A DNA stretch of 64,000 nucleotides from Gambelia wislizenii (taxonomy: Eukaryota > Chordata > Lepidosauria > Squamata > Crotaphytidae): positions 69,471,001-69,535,000 of the forward strand of contig JAUMIR010000004.1 of NCBI GenBank assembly GCA_030847615.1, read 5' to 3'. The stretch's first letter is position 1. The number at the start of each line of letters is the position of its first letter. This document shows positions 34,129 through 44,399 of this stretch, piece by piece. The translations under genes were made by a program, and so were the position numbers. The notes below the pieces were generated by a model, which did not search any database, was not told the DNA's origin, and saw only the letters and a list, made by a program, of their open reading frames with translations.

Positions 34129-35170
34129 TAACTTGTTGAGGTCCTGGCAAATCCTTTTTTGCAATCCCAGGACGTCTTTTAGATCGTCCTTTGACCACTG
34201 AATAGCCGCTCTAGCCATCATCATCGCTGTCGTTGAGGCCCTGATGGCTAACGATATAACCTCATATGCCCGTCTCAGGGCCAGGTCCATTCGCCTGTCT
34301 TCTGGAATATTCAAGGCCTCCTCCCCGTCTCAGAAAAAAAATGCAGAAGAAATCAGTTCTGACACCGGTGCATCAATGAGGGGGACTTGTAGTTTCCCCA
34401 TGACCTTCTTTGGCAGTGTGTAAAACCTCTTTGAGATATATGGTTGTGGCTTGGATAGAGCTGGAGCCTTCCATTCGTCATAGATCAAGCGCATTACTGC
34501 TGCTGGTACTAGCATCTCCAGTGCCACCGGCTACGATTCTGGAAAAAAATTCCCCAGAAATCTCTGGCAAGTCTGGATCCATTTGTGTTTGTTGGACTGT
34601 AGTAAGGATCTGACCCAAGGTTCTGACTGTCTTTTTGAATATAATTGAGAGGTTTTCGGGGGGAAACGGCGCGTCGAGGAGCGTGAGTCGTTTCCCCCTC
34701 TGTCTCCTCCTCCGATAACTCTCCCTCTTCGCAATCTGATTGGTCGCTATTGGAGTCCTCCCCCGAGGAGTACAGAGATATGACATCTTCGTCATCCTCA
34801 TCTTCTCTAGCCCGCTTGTTGTGAGGGTGGCGCATGTACCCTTCCTGCTCCCAGTCATCCTCCTCGCTGAGTGGTCTGGCGTGACTGGTGTCATAAAATG
34901 ATAGCATTGCTAGTGCCAGGTATGGGCTCCGCATTATCTCCATACCCCGCTATCTGCGTCTGAAGGCGTGGACGTTTGGCCTTCCCCTTGCTGACTCCAC
35001 CCCCTTTGCCATGCCTCTTTCTCTTTTTAGTGGCATCAGTAGCCTGGTCAATGTGCGCAGGTCGAGCCAGTAATCCTGGGGGTTGTGTGGCGCACAGGGG
35101 GGATGCCCGTATTAGGGGGCTGCACGGGGGGAGGGGGATGTGTAGGAGGAACTGTGCCCAGGGCAACTGT
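34110..35170 (-). pseudogene. DIRS-B gag, N-terminal and central part
   Basis: Minus strand, upstream of the L1 insertion. Recognisable gag segments lie in several frames. They are a basic stretch KKRKRHGKGG (about 35,020), an acidic stretch SEEDDWEQEG to CEEGELSEEE (34,720-34,880), AAVMRLIYDEWKAPALSKPQ with FYTLPKKVMGKLQVP (34,380-34,500), and LALRRAYEVISLAIRASTTA to LQKRICQDLNKLSNVSAFL (34,110-34,290). The last piece continues at 27,079. The same order of acidic patch, 'AVMR...P' block and helical core appears in DIRS-A2 gag. Frame changes between the pieces show it is dead. DIRS gag is thought to package element RNA. Confidence 0.75.
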
Positions 35171-35263
35171 TCTGAATGGGCCCGCTCCCCCCCTGGGATC
35201 TGGGCGCTGGTGCCCCCGAGGTTTGGCTGGACTATTGCTTTTACCAGCCACCTCGCTGCCTCC

Positions 35264-35397
35264 CATTCTTGAGGGGACGTGTCCTTTAGCTGTGGGTTGC
35301 GTCAGTCACCACCCAGGTGGAAGCAGGAAGTTACATCAGGTCTTTGTGATTCAGATTTCTTTCTCTCCTCCATCCTGAGTCCATGAGGCCATTTTAC
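35264..35397 (+). repeat. DIRS-A1 left inverted terminal repeat
   Basis: Contains gtcctttagctgtgggttgc and ggaagcaggaagttacatca. It is the reverse complement of 41,231-41,366 with scattered mismatches and a small gap near 35,365. Confidence 0.8.
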
Positions 35398-35511
35398 TGA
35401 CTAGCAAAGCCCTGAAAGACTAAAGGAGAAATTGAGTAACACTGGAAGAAAAACCCAAAGATGGAATACCACCTTGGAATACAGACAAAGGTGCAGTCAC
35501 TGGGTGGGGAA

Positions 35512-35612
35512 GGACCCGTCTCATCCATCCCCTCAAGAGTGCACCTTCACGGTAAGTGACCAATGTGGCATTCTCTGAGGGGAGGGGATGATACAGGTCC
35601 TTTAGCTGTGGG
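35512..35612. repeat. DIRS-A1 internal complementary region
   Basis: One half (to about 35,570) is the reverse complement of a left terminus, including caccttcacggtaagtgacc and caatgtggcatt. The other half (ttctctgaggggagggga onward) is the reverse complement of the right terminus. It has the same design as 48,881-48,980 in DIRS-A2. Confidence 0.8.
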
Positions 35613-35667
35613 ACATGCCCAAGATAGCCTCTTACTGAAGGGAGGAAGGGACTGCAGAGGGGAACGT

Positions 35668-36929
35668 CAGTCTTTGATCAGCTTCTGGAGCACTCTACGG
35701 CCGAAGGTCGCTTTGGTGGAGTAGAATTTGTCCACTTTATAGTGTCTGATAAAGGTAGATGGAGTACTCCATGTTGCCACCCTGAAGATTTCTGCTAGGG
35801 AAGTGTTGGCAGAAAAAACAGCGGAGGTTGCCGCCAATCAAGTTGAGCGAGCCGTGACTCCCGATGGCCTGGGAAGCTTGGCAGAGTTGTAGTCCACAAA
35901 TATTCAGGCTTTTATCCATGCAGTAATGGTCTGCTATGAGGCCCTGGTTCCTAATGACGACTGGGAAAAGGACACGAACAGAGTGTCACAACGCTGGAAG
36001 GAGGTCGTGCGACTGATGTAGATCTTCAGGGCCCTCCTGACGTCCAACCTGTGCCAGTTTTTCCTTCGGAGGCGACGGCTTTGGGCACAAGGAAGGCAGA
36101 ACAATTGGCTGTGAGACATGGAACTCAGAGATGACCTTAGGCTTAAAAGAGGGAACAGGGTGAAGAGTCACCACATCTTCGTTGAAGGAACAGAGGTGTT
36201 CTCTCACTGAGAGCGTGGCTTGTTCCGAGCCTCTTCGCGCTGAAGTGATGGCCACTAGTAAGGCCACCTTGATCGTGAGTATCCTGAGTGGTACTCAGAG
36301 TCCTCAGAGAACCAGGCAGAGGTTCCATGATGGGAACCTCTATCGAATGGGAGGTGATATTATCAAGGTGCCCCTCAGGAAACATCTGATGTGAGGGTGC
36401 AAGGACAAACGGGTACCATCCTGACCTGTGATGAAGATGGAAAGGGCTGCCACCTGTCTTTTCAGGGTGTTGGGCAGAGACCCGCATCCAGACCCTTCTG
36501 TAGGAAAGCGAGAACATGCCGCACTGAAGCCTCCTCACATTTCAGCTATTGCGAGATGCACCATCTTTTGAAGGCCCGCCATATGGCTTCATAGATTCTT
36601 CTGGTGGAGACACATCTCAATGAAAGCAAGGTATTTATGGCCGATTCTTCATAGCCGTGACCCCTCAAGGCTTGCCACGCAGTCTCTATGCTGTCAGCTG
36701 GAACCAGGTTGGGTCCGGGTGAAGAACTGGCCCTTGGTGGAGCAGGTCGGTCCTCTGCGGCAGGCACCAGGGATACTGGATCGCCATTTCCATCAGGTCG
36801 GAAAACCAGGGTCTTCTCGGCCAGTGAGGGGCCACTAGAACAACTTGTGCCATCTCCTGACGGATCTTCCGACAGACCTTCCCTATGAGCAGAAGTGGAA
36901 GGAACAGATATAGGAGACCTAGCGGTCAA
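35668..36929 (-). pseudogene. DIRS-A1 tyrosine recombinase, inactivated
   Basis: This is the minus-strand homologue of the DIRS-A2 recombinase, broken into at least three frames. SAINTLLSLRCVSTRRIYEA and IWRAFKRWC (36,550-36,630) give the N-terminal helical domain. LLVAITSARRGSEQATLSVR (about 36,200-36,260) keeps the first catalytic Arg. In the active-site box equivalent to A2 AHSTRSAATS, the His codon reads Arg and the catalytic Arg codon reads stop (about 35,830-35,850), so integration chemistry is lost. The C-terminus still ends near the same stop as A2. Multiple frameshifts add to the damage. Confidence 0.85.
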
Positions 36930-38600
36930 TGGGATCAGAGGGCGTCCATCCCCTCAGCATTGTGGTGTGGAATCCTGGAGAAGAACCTGCTCAGTTTGGA
37001 GTTGGACCGAGTTGCAAAAATGTTCACTTCCAATAGGGCCAAACCTGGACTGAATTCCGAGGAATACCTCCTGGTTCAGTTCCCATTCCCCTGGTAGAAC
37101 CAGGTTCCTGCTCAAGTAGTCTGCTTGTTGGTTGAGATTCCCCTGGAGGTACTGAGCTGTGAGGGACAATACGGTCCTCTCTACCCAGTGGAATAAAATG
37201 TCTGCCTCCTGTTGTACAGACCTGGATTTCGACCCGCCCTGTTTCGTTATATAAGAACGGGCTGTGGTGTTGTCTGTCATCACCGTGACATATCAGTTCT
37301 TCAAGGCTGGCGTGAAATGTAGCAGGGCCAGTCGTGCTGCCCGCAGTTCCAGCCAATTGATGCTGTGTGATCATGCCTGTGGGCTCCAGAGTCCTTGAGT
37401 CACTTGCCCTTGGCAATGTGCTCCCCAGCCCTGTAGACTCACATCCGAGGTAACTAGTACTGGGTTTGTGACCATGCATGGGGAGCCCTTGCGTGTTGAA
37501 TTGTCCTGCATCTACCAGGATAACAAGTTCTTCACCTGCAGTGGCAGGAGGAGGAGCAAGGACCTCCTTAATGCAATCTCCTTCTGATATGGCACTAGGA
37601 AGGCCTGGAGTGGCCAGGAGTGGAAGCGCGCCCATGGAACCACTGTAATCATCGAACTCATCAGACCTCGGAGCCTAGCCAATGAGGACAGGGGAACTGT
37701 CCTCAGTGACTTGACTGTATGTGATTCTCGCTGGAGCACTTTCTGTCATTCCCACGAAAAGTGTGACTTTGATCTGCACACCCAGATGAACAATGGTGCG
37801 TGCAGGGGACAGGCTGCTCTTTTTGAAGTTTACCAGGAACCCATGATCCCACAGATAGTGGATTGTGACCTGCAGATCCCTCTTTGCTTTCTCCAATGAG
37901 GAGGCCCAGAGTAGGATGTCGTCCAGGTATGGGTACAGGTGAATGCCCTGAGACCTTAGGTTGGCGATTAGTACTACCAGAATCTTGGTGAATTCTCTCG
38001 GTGCCGAGGCCAGGTCAAAGGGAAGGGCTCTGAATTGAAAATGCTGTTCCCCAACGGCAAAACGAAGGTATTATCTGCTGTGCTCATGAATAATGATGTG
38101 CAGGTATGCTTCCAAAAGATCCAACAAGGCTAGAAAGTCCCCTGGCTGTAAGGCCTCCTTGATGGATGTGAGTTTCCATTCTGAACCGCTTGTAGGTAAT
38201 GCGGGAATTGGTGTATTTTAGGTTCAGAATAGACCGAAGGCTGCTGTCCTTCTTTGGAACGGTGAAGGAGGAGGAGTACACCCCAGAGAAACATTGAGAC
38301 TCCAGAACCTCTTCTATGGTGGCGATGTCCTGTAGGTGAGCTATGGCATCTGCAAGGTCTCTTGCTTTTCTTGGGTTTTTGGTGACTGGGGCTGGGAGGA
38401 ATCTGCCCCTTGGTCTTGTGTCGAACTCGATCCGGTAGCTGTGAGCTATAGTGGCTATCACCCACCTATCTGCCATCAGGTTTGACCAAGTTGCAAGGAA
38501 CAGATTGAGTCTGCCGCCCACTGGGGGCGACTCCGAGTCAGGACTGCTGTCGAGGACCTCCCCTTTGTTGGTGGGAAGAACTCCTTCTGTTGGCATTTGA
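36930..38600 (-). pseudogene. DIRS-A1 reverse transcriptase/RNase H, inactivated
   Basis: Minus strand. The RT N-terminal part lies at 38,084-38,596 (PPVGGRLNLFLATWSNLMAD, GVYSSSFTVPKKDSSLRSIL). A later RT part is at 37,675-37,896 (DHGFLVNFKKSSLSPARTIV), and RNase H with the following linker is at 36,954-37,283 (MTDNTTARSYITKQGG, QQADYLSR, GEWELNQEVF). Between them the frame is lost several times. Notably, the segment GEWELNQEVFLGIQ is in one frame here, whereas the equivalent point in DIRS-A2 changes frame. The copy is dead. Confidence 0.85.
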
Positions 38601-40114
38601 CTGGTGTCCTGAAACTACTGATGACGTAGTTCAGCTTGACCCAGGCGGGATGAAAGGAATTGTAGTTCCTCTGCTTTCTGAATCACCTTGAGGAACGAAA
38701 AGAGTGAGAGCTCTGAAAAGGGCATTTACTACTTTTCCTGTCTGACTTCTTGAAGGTAGAGGGCACTGCCATCTTTTTGTCTTTGGTTTCGACAAGGATG
38801 CCTTTTAAGGCCTCATCCCTGAAGAATTTGATACCTTTGAAAGCAGAGGAGGCTAGGGCGGCTCTGGTGGGGGCATCCACTTGCCAGTATTTCAGCCATA
38901 TTGACCTCCTGGCCAGCGTCAGGGCCCTGATGACTTGGGCTGAGAAGAGCATGGTGTCTTTGGGCCGCGTCCACTGTGAAGACCAGGATGCGCAAGAATC
39001 TCAAGAGTGTCTTGTGAAGTACCTTGGGGTCAAGGTCCTGAATTTCCATGAGTTCCTGGAGCCAAACAATGATTCCTCGGGAGAAGAAGGAATATAGCCA
39101 GATTGGCTCGCACTCCAAGGGTCACGGATTCATGGGCCTTCTTGATGGCCGCGTTGGCCCTTTTTTGTCTGGGTCTCTGAGGGAGCCCTCACCTTCCTTA
39201 GGAGCCAAAAAATTGGAGATGAGAGAAACAACTGGATTGTCGACCACTGGGGGTTCTGGACAGTTCTTCAGTGGACAGTTCTTCAGACTGTCGAGATGAC
39301 GCTGACTGGTATTGTAGTACTTCTGCAGAACCATGGTGCCTCTCCTTCCCAGAGAGGGTCTGCTCCACTCGTCGAGTATCAGGTTCCAAAAGGCCTCTGG
39401 GAACAGTAGATCTGGTTTCTTCGGGAGAGTGGTGCGCATCACTGCTGCTACCTTCTCGTTGGTAGAGGACGTTGAAGGGGTTTGCTCCTGGTCAGAGGAA
39501 GAGACCTCCAGTGTGGCCAGCATCTTGCTAAGCAGATGGGTGTACCGTTCTCCTTGGAAGAGTCTATCTGAGGTTTTCTGTTCCGAGGTCTCAGAGTCGG
39601 AGATCTCACCCTCTTCTATGTCGCTAAGAACTTTCCATGAGCCATCGTTGGGGTTCCCTGAACCCCTGACAGCCTCTGTAAGGCGATGCTCTTCCTCAGA
39701 GTCTGCGGGGGACTCTGCAGACGAATGGTTAGAAGGAGGATCCTTCCTTTTCTTAGAACGCAGGGCTGACTTCAGAGGGAGGATCTCAGAGTCCCTGTTT
39801 GAAGACTTGCACTTAGCCTTTCTGGGTCCCTTGGATTGGGTCCAGGAGCGCAATTGCATGCCGTCTGCCTGATTGGTGGGGGGAGCTGCCAAGGCAGAGG
39901 CACGGAGTCCTCATCCGATAGTAGAGCAGTAGAAAGGAGCTGTAAGGCTGCCTTGATGGCGCCCTTACGTTTTTTGCGACATCTCTGCGAGGTGGGTTCC
40001 ACCACTCCAAGTTTGCCCACGTCCTCCAGGACCCATTCCACATCTGACTCCTCCCCGCTGGAGGAGTTGGGAGGATGAAGTACCTCCATGGACGCGCCTG
40101 GTGTTACGGTGGGC

Positions 40115-40270
40115 CAAAGCCTTGCAGACCGGGGCCTGGTAGGCTGGGGCCTGGTGGGCCGAGACCTGTGGAGCTGAGGTCTGTGGAGCCAGGACCTGGT
40201 AAGCTGGGGCCTGGAGGGCTGGGACCTGACGGATCGGGGCCTGATAGGCCGAGGCCTGGGAGGCCAAGGG
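40115..40270. repeat. 15-bp tandem repeat within gag
   Basis: Variants of 'ggggcctggtaggct' repeat about ten times. On the coding (minus) strand they encode five-residue units such as APAYQ, VLAPQ, VSAHQ. DIRS-A2 has only one or two such units, so the array expanded in this copy or subfamily. Confidence 0.8.
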
Positions 40271-40460
40271 GTTGAGAGGCTTGGATGGCTAAGACTTGGT
40301 GGAACCACATTGTGGTGGTGGAGATGGCCTGGGTCCCATCGATGAGGGGCGCCTCTGCGTGTGGAAGCTCATCCCTATTCCCTCCCATTGGGCTTGGATG
40401 CATTGCTGGGGTTCCGTGCCTCCTTGATGCTATTATTCCCTGAAAGTAGGGAAGGTACAA

Positions 40461-40480
40461 TGCGGGGGGGGGGGGGGGAA
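40461..40480. repeat. G homopolymer, about 18 bp
   Basis: A pure G run on the plus strand in the 5' part of the DIRS-A1 gag region. Its length is prone to slippage and assembly error. Confidence 0.85.
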
Positions 40481-41230
40481 GAAAAGTAGGGGCATCCCAT
40501 CCTCACACCCCTTAAGGGTCCCCAGTACCTTATCAGGGGCTCCTGAACCCATCCAGCTGTGGCAACAGGGTCCAGGAGCGTGCCAGGAGATCCAGAGGGG
40601 TGGATGGTGTATCGCAGCCCCAAAGGACTCCTCGGAAGCCAGCCTCTTCCTAGGCTGCGCTGGCCTCCTCCATGCCTTCGCTGGAGCCTCCTTCCCTTTG
40701 TGGAGGGGAGGGGCTGCTCCTTCGTCCCCTCAGAGGCACTCCCTACTGAGATGGCCAGGGAGGCCTTTCATGCTGCCTCTCTCTGGGTGACCAGTGGCAG
40801 GAGGTCGCCCAAGGCGGCAGAGGATAGCACAGCTCCATCTGCGCTGCCAAGGACGGTCTCGAAGCAGTCAGGGTCAGATTGCACATCCCCCATCGCTACA
40901 GAGGCTTTCCCCATTTGCTGGGGAATCTCCTGGGACTGCTTGTTGCCTCTCTTGGGCACTCAAGGGAGGAAGGAGTCACAGGAATAAAGGCAAGAGGAGA
41001 GTGGGGGTGAGAAGAGCAGTGGAGAGAACCAGGCTTGAAAGGAATGAAGAGGGGTTTTTTAAGATGGTAGATTTAAAAACCCGGTAGAGGAAAGGCAAGG
41101 ATCAGGCAAGGGAGAGGATCAGTAGAGAGATTGAGGAAAGGCAGATAAATTGAAGGAAAAATAGGAACAAAGGATTGAGACAGTAGATGGACGAGATTTT
41201 CCTACGTTCGTCTGGGCGAAGCAGGAAGTT

Positions 41231-41366
41231 AGAACTAGCCTCGTGGACTCAGGATGGAAGAAATATGTATCACAAAGACCTGATGTAACTTCCTGCTTCC
41301 ACCTGGGCGGTGACTGACGTAACCCACAGCTAAAGGACCCCGTATCATCCCGTCCCCTCAGAGAAT
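41231..41366 (-). repeat. DIRS-A1 right inverted terminal repeat
   Basis: Contains tgatgtaacttcctgcttcc and acccacagctaaaggacc; ends cccctcagagaat. Partner of 35,264-35,397. Confidence 0.8.
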
Positions 41367-43249
41367 ATATTTTTACCTGCTTGCCCTCATGTGTGTAACT
41401 CTCCCTGTGAACAAGAACTTGGTGAGGCTTCCAATTCTGTTGCTGCATTCTTCCTCACTTTTTCCATGGAAAAAGGGTAACCTTTGAGTTACCCTTTTAG
41501 TCTCTACTCCAAAATGTAACTAAACTGGGAATGTATGCATAATGGCATCTCCCTACATCAAAATCCTCCTAGATAAGTTGGGACTACAATTACAACCATC
41601 CCCAGCCAGTATGACTGGTTAGGGGTGATAGTATTTGTAGCCCAATACGCCTGGAGAGTGCCAGGTTTAGGAAGAATGGACTTGAACCTCACCTGTTGCC
41701 TGTCACTCCTCTCTTAACCCATTGTGTTGTAGAGTGCACGCTCCTTCAGAAGAGGGACCACTCTATGTTGACTATGTAACTTCCACACCATGTAAGCTGA
41801 TTGTATAATATGCATGCATGCACATATGTATAAATAAGGAGAACTGCCATTACTTTATTATCTCAATTTGCAATCCATTGCAGTCATTCCTAATTAGACC
41901 TCACAGCACAACAAGGTCCAACTGTTCGCAGTAGGTGAAGGTGTTAATTCAACATGTGAACCATGGAACTCAGTTAACCAAAGGTCACTATAAATTCAAA
42001 AAATACAAGTTAGAAGGGATTACCAAAACCCACAGAACATTTTCCCGGTATCAGATTTCTTACCTATTCAGCCTAGAGGTAATTAACCAAATAAACAGAG
42101 CATCCACATTTACAATGCTACCAATGAGACTTCCCATCCTCAGTCTACAAAGCAAATGATTCACTAAGCTCATCTCAGCAGGTATGTTTTTTAAACTCAT
42201 GATGTATTATATAATGAAGGTGGATCTGTATAAAAATGCAAAAAAAGTAAGTTTGGGATAAGAAACTTTAATTTTAAAAACCACAAAACTTTAACAAAAG
42301 AGCTCTTTTAATATTTGTACAAAGCTTTAGAAATGCAAAAGCATTTTATTAAACCAGGAGGTTGTCTTAGCATATGCAACAACTATAAAAGGATTCTAGA
42401 TTTCTTCTGCTTCCAATTCCCTAGGATTTGATTAAGTCTAATCCATTCTATGAACAAAAGCCAGTAAAATGAACATGTCATAGATTTATAGTCTTGGCAG
42501 ATATATTTTCTTGGCAGACTGTGAGTAACTTTAAGGCACACATTTGATATCTAGGACTTTCAATCAGTCATCTTTTGGTAGCATTAAAATTCACTTAAGC
42601 TTTATCTTCTTGGAATAAGCCTTTAAGGAGAATAGTCTTTACAGCTTTGTTCTCACAGGTGCAAAAGCTGTACCTATATAAGAAAGATATCTGAAATAAT
42701 TGCATATTGCTAGCACACAGAAGAAAATGGTTTATTATTACTTCAACACCACATTTGTGGGCTCAGGCACTAAAGTTCAAAAAAAGTTTTTTTAAAAAAA
42801 TATTTGGGTTCATCTAAAGCAAAGTTTAGTCTGTGTTCAAAATCTAAACAGAGACAGACAAAGGCCTTATTTCTCTAAACTTTGTCCCCTAGTACAGTAC
42901 ACTAAACCTGGCTGCAGTCCAACAACATTAACATACTAAATCCATTTGTTTTTTAAAAAAGGAGTATGCACCAACAATCCAAGCACAGCCTGCAGAGTTT
43001 CTCCTTCACTGACTTCCCCACAAAACCCCAAAACTGACATTTTCAGTCCCTAACAACCTGTTTCAAAAGCACCAGTTTGGGATAAGGACTTTGTAAACAG
43101 GAACCCATTGTCAGCACCTATGAACCATGCTCCTATTATTTCTTTTTTTTTTTTTTAAATGATGATGCCTAAAATCCAAACCACTTTGGAAAAGAGAGTG
43201 GGAGTGTTACACAACTCTGGAATTCCATAGGAGCATTATCTATCACAAA
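41367..43249. other. No gene seen; AT-rich
   Basis: A decayed hAT-like MITE (gttgggactacaattacaac ... tttgtagcccaa) lies at about 41,575-41,690. Otherwise I see only unrecognised AT-rich DNA. An open frame at 41,935-42,159 has no recognised domain. Confidence 0.4.
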
Positions 43250-43761
43250 AACTGAGAATTTCCTGACCTCTTGGTCTGCATTGGGGAGCATATTAGGGGG
43301 CAGGAAATTTTCTTAGAACAGAGCAGAAGATCCTGGTTCAGGAACATGCAGGGGGTTTCTCTCTGGAGGAGGTTAGTTCTGATACACAGGAGGACGATGT
43401 TTGGAAGAACTGACTTGTAGAAGGGCCATTCTATGAGTTTGGCATTACAGAACCAGGAAGGAGAGCAGGAGAGCCAGGCCTCAGAGAATGTGCATGAGAC
43501 CTTGGACAGTTCAGCATACAGACTGGCCTCTGCCAGTCCTCAGAGGAGGCGTGTGATGGTGGTAGGAGACTCTGCCAAGGGGTACAGAATCAGTAGTTTG
43601 CAGGCCTGGTAAGATGTCACGAGAGGTGTGCTGTCTCCCAGGTGCAAAGATCCACAATGTAACAGAGAGGCTGATGAGACTCGTGAAGCCCACTGACCAT
43701 TATCCCTTCCTTTTAGTTCACGTGGGAACCCAATGATACTGCAAGGCATAGCCTTCAGAAT

Positions 43762-43769
43762 ATCTAAAG
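43762..43769. repeat. MITE target duplication, left (8 bp)
   Basis: atctaaag, repeated exactly at 44,005-44,012. Eight-bp duplications are typical of hAT elements. Confidence 0.9.
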
Positions 43770-44004
43770 CAGTGGTTCTCAACCTGCGGGTCCCCAGATG
43801 TTGTTGGACTACAGTTCTCAGGAGCCCTCTGAGGTCTCACCTTGACAGCCAGGTGGTCCTCCCAGTCATTAATGAGGCTGTAGGACTGGACTTACAGCCT
43901 CAATAATGACTGGGAGGACCACCTGGCTGTCAAGGTGAGACCTCAAAGGGCTCCTGGGAACTGTAGTCCAACAACATCTGGGGACCACAGGATTAGGACC
44001 ACTG
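43770..44004. mobile_element. Near-perfect hairpin hAT MITE, 235 bp
   Basis: Almost the whole element is one inverted repeat. The arms contain tgacagccaggtggtcctcc against ggaggaccacctggctgtca and run from the ends (cagtggttctcaacc left; ggaccactg right) to a loop near 43,885. It is flanked by the exact 8-bp duplication atctaaag. It has no coding capacity and moved by a hAT transposase supplied in trans (inference). Confidence 0.9.
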
Positions 44005-44399
44005 ATCTAAAGAGATTTTGAGGCTCTAGGTAGGAAACTGAAGGACTTGGATGCAGAAGTAATCATTTTGCCTATCCCTCCAGTGGAAGGGCATGGTCCA
44101 GGAAGGGAGAAAAAGACAGTGGAGGTGAACAACTGGCTGAGCAGATGGTGCTGCCAGGAACGGTTTGGTTTCCTGGACCATGGGGTGCTGTTTCATGGAG
44201 GTGGACTACTGGCAAGGGATGGGTTGCACCTCACAGCAGTTGGCAGGAATGTTTTCGCTAAGAGTCTGAAAGATCTGATCAGGAAGGAGGGCTTTAAACT
44301 GAGTTGTGTGGGGTATTCATGGGGACAGTAGTTCATCAAGTGCTGGAGATAATAGCCCAAATGTTATACAGAGAACAAGGTAAATAGTACAAGAACCCA

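Larger units (their letters stand above)
25800..35263 (-). mobile_element. DIRS-B: degenerate DIRS retrotransposon split by an L1
   Basis: Two minus-strand pieces, 34,110-35,263 and 25,800-27,079, form one DIRS-type element interrupted by the L1 at 27,080-34,109. If the L1 and one target copy are ignored, the gag reading frame runs straight across the junction. The element encodes gag then reverse transcriptase in the order seen in DIRS-A1 and DIRS-A2, but its sequence is a clearly different subfamily. It ends within the reverse transcriptase at about 25,800, so RNase H and recombinase are missing. No inverted terminal repeats or internal complementary region were found. The right end abuts DIRS-A1. 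Confidence 0.75.
38600..40990 (-). pseudogene. DIRS-A1 gag, inactivated
   Basis: The minus-strand gag homologue lies in several frames. The largest open piece, 39,122-39,892 (256 codons), carries EEGEISDSETSEQ and EKVAAVMRTTLPKKPDLLFP, then EAFWNLILDEWSRPSLGRRG and NPVVSLISNFLAPKEGEGSL. The C-terminal core (RRSIWLKYWQVDAPTRAALA ... KGILVETKDKK) is at 38,750-38,900. The N-terminus (39,965-40,267) has pentapeptide repeats of the type APAYQ. A 14-bp local duplication (cagttcttcagtgga) sits at about 39,258-39,285. Frameshifts between pieces make it non-functional. The far N-terminal piece (40,768-40,959) resembles the first ORF of DIRS-A2 upstream of its possible splice site. Confidence 0.8.
35264..41366 (-). 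mobile_element. DIRS-A1: decayed DIRS retrotransposon
   Basis: A 6.1-kb element of the same family as DIRS-A2, coding on the minus strand, in the order gag, RT/RNase H, recombinase. It has inverted terminal repeats (35,264-35,397 and 41,231-41,366) that match with several differences, and an internal complementary region at 35,512-35,612. The left terminus lacks about the first 31 bp expected from its own internal complementary region, as if truncated or recombined with DIRS-B. All three genes are broken. Compared with A2, the recombinase lost its catalytic HxxR motif, so the copy cannot move by itself. Confidence 0.88.
43553..44331 (+). pseudogene. CR1 ORF1 esterase domain, interrupted
   Basis: CR1 ORF1 proteins can carry an SGNH-hydrolase-like esterase, thought to act on lipids or membranes. 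Here block I reads VMVVGDSAKGYRISSLQAW (catalytic Ser in GDS at 43,565-43,573). After a stop and frame changes, DNA translating near HVGTNDT is disrupted by the MITE at 43,770-44,004. After it come LKDLDAEVIILPIPP, then NWLSRWCCQERFGFLDHG, then LLARDGLHLTAVGRNVFAKS with the catalytic Asp-x-x-His pair (D and H at about 44,218-44,229). The recognition rests on motif order; function is lost. Confidence 0.7.
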
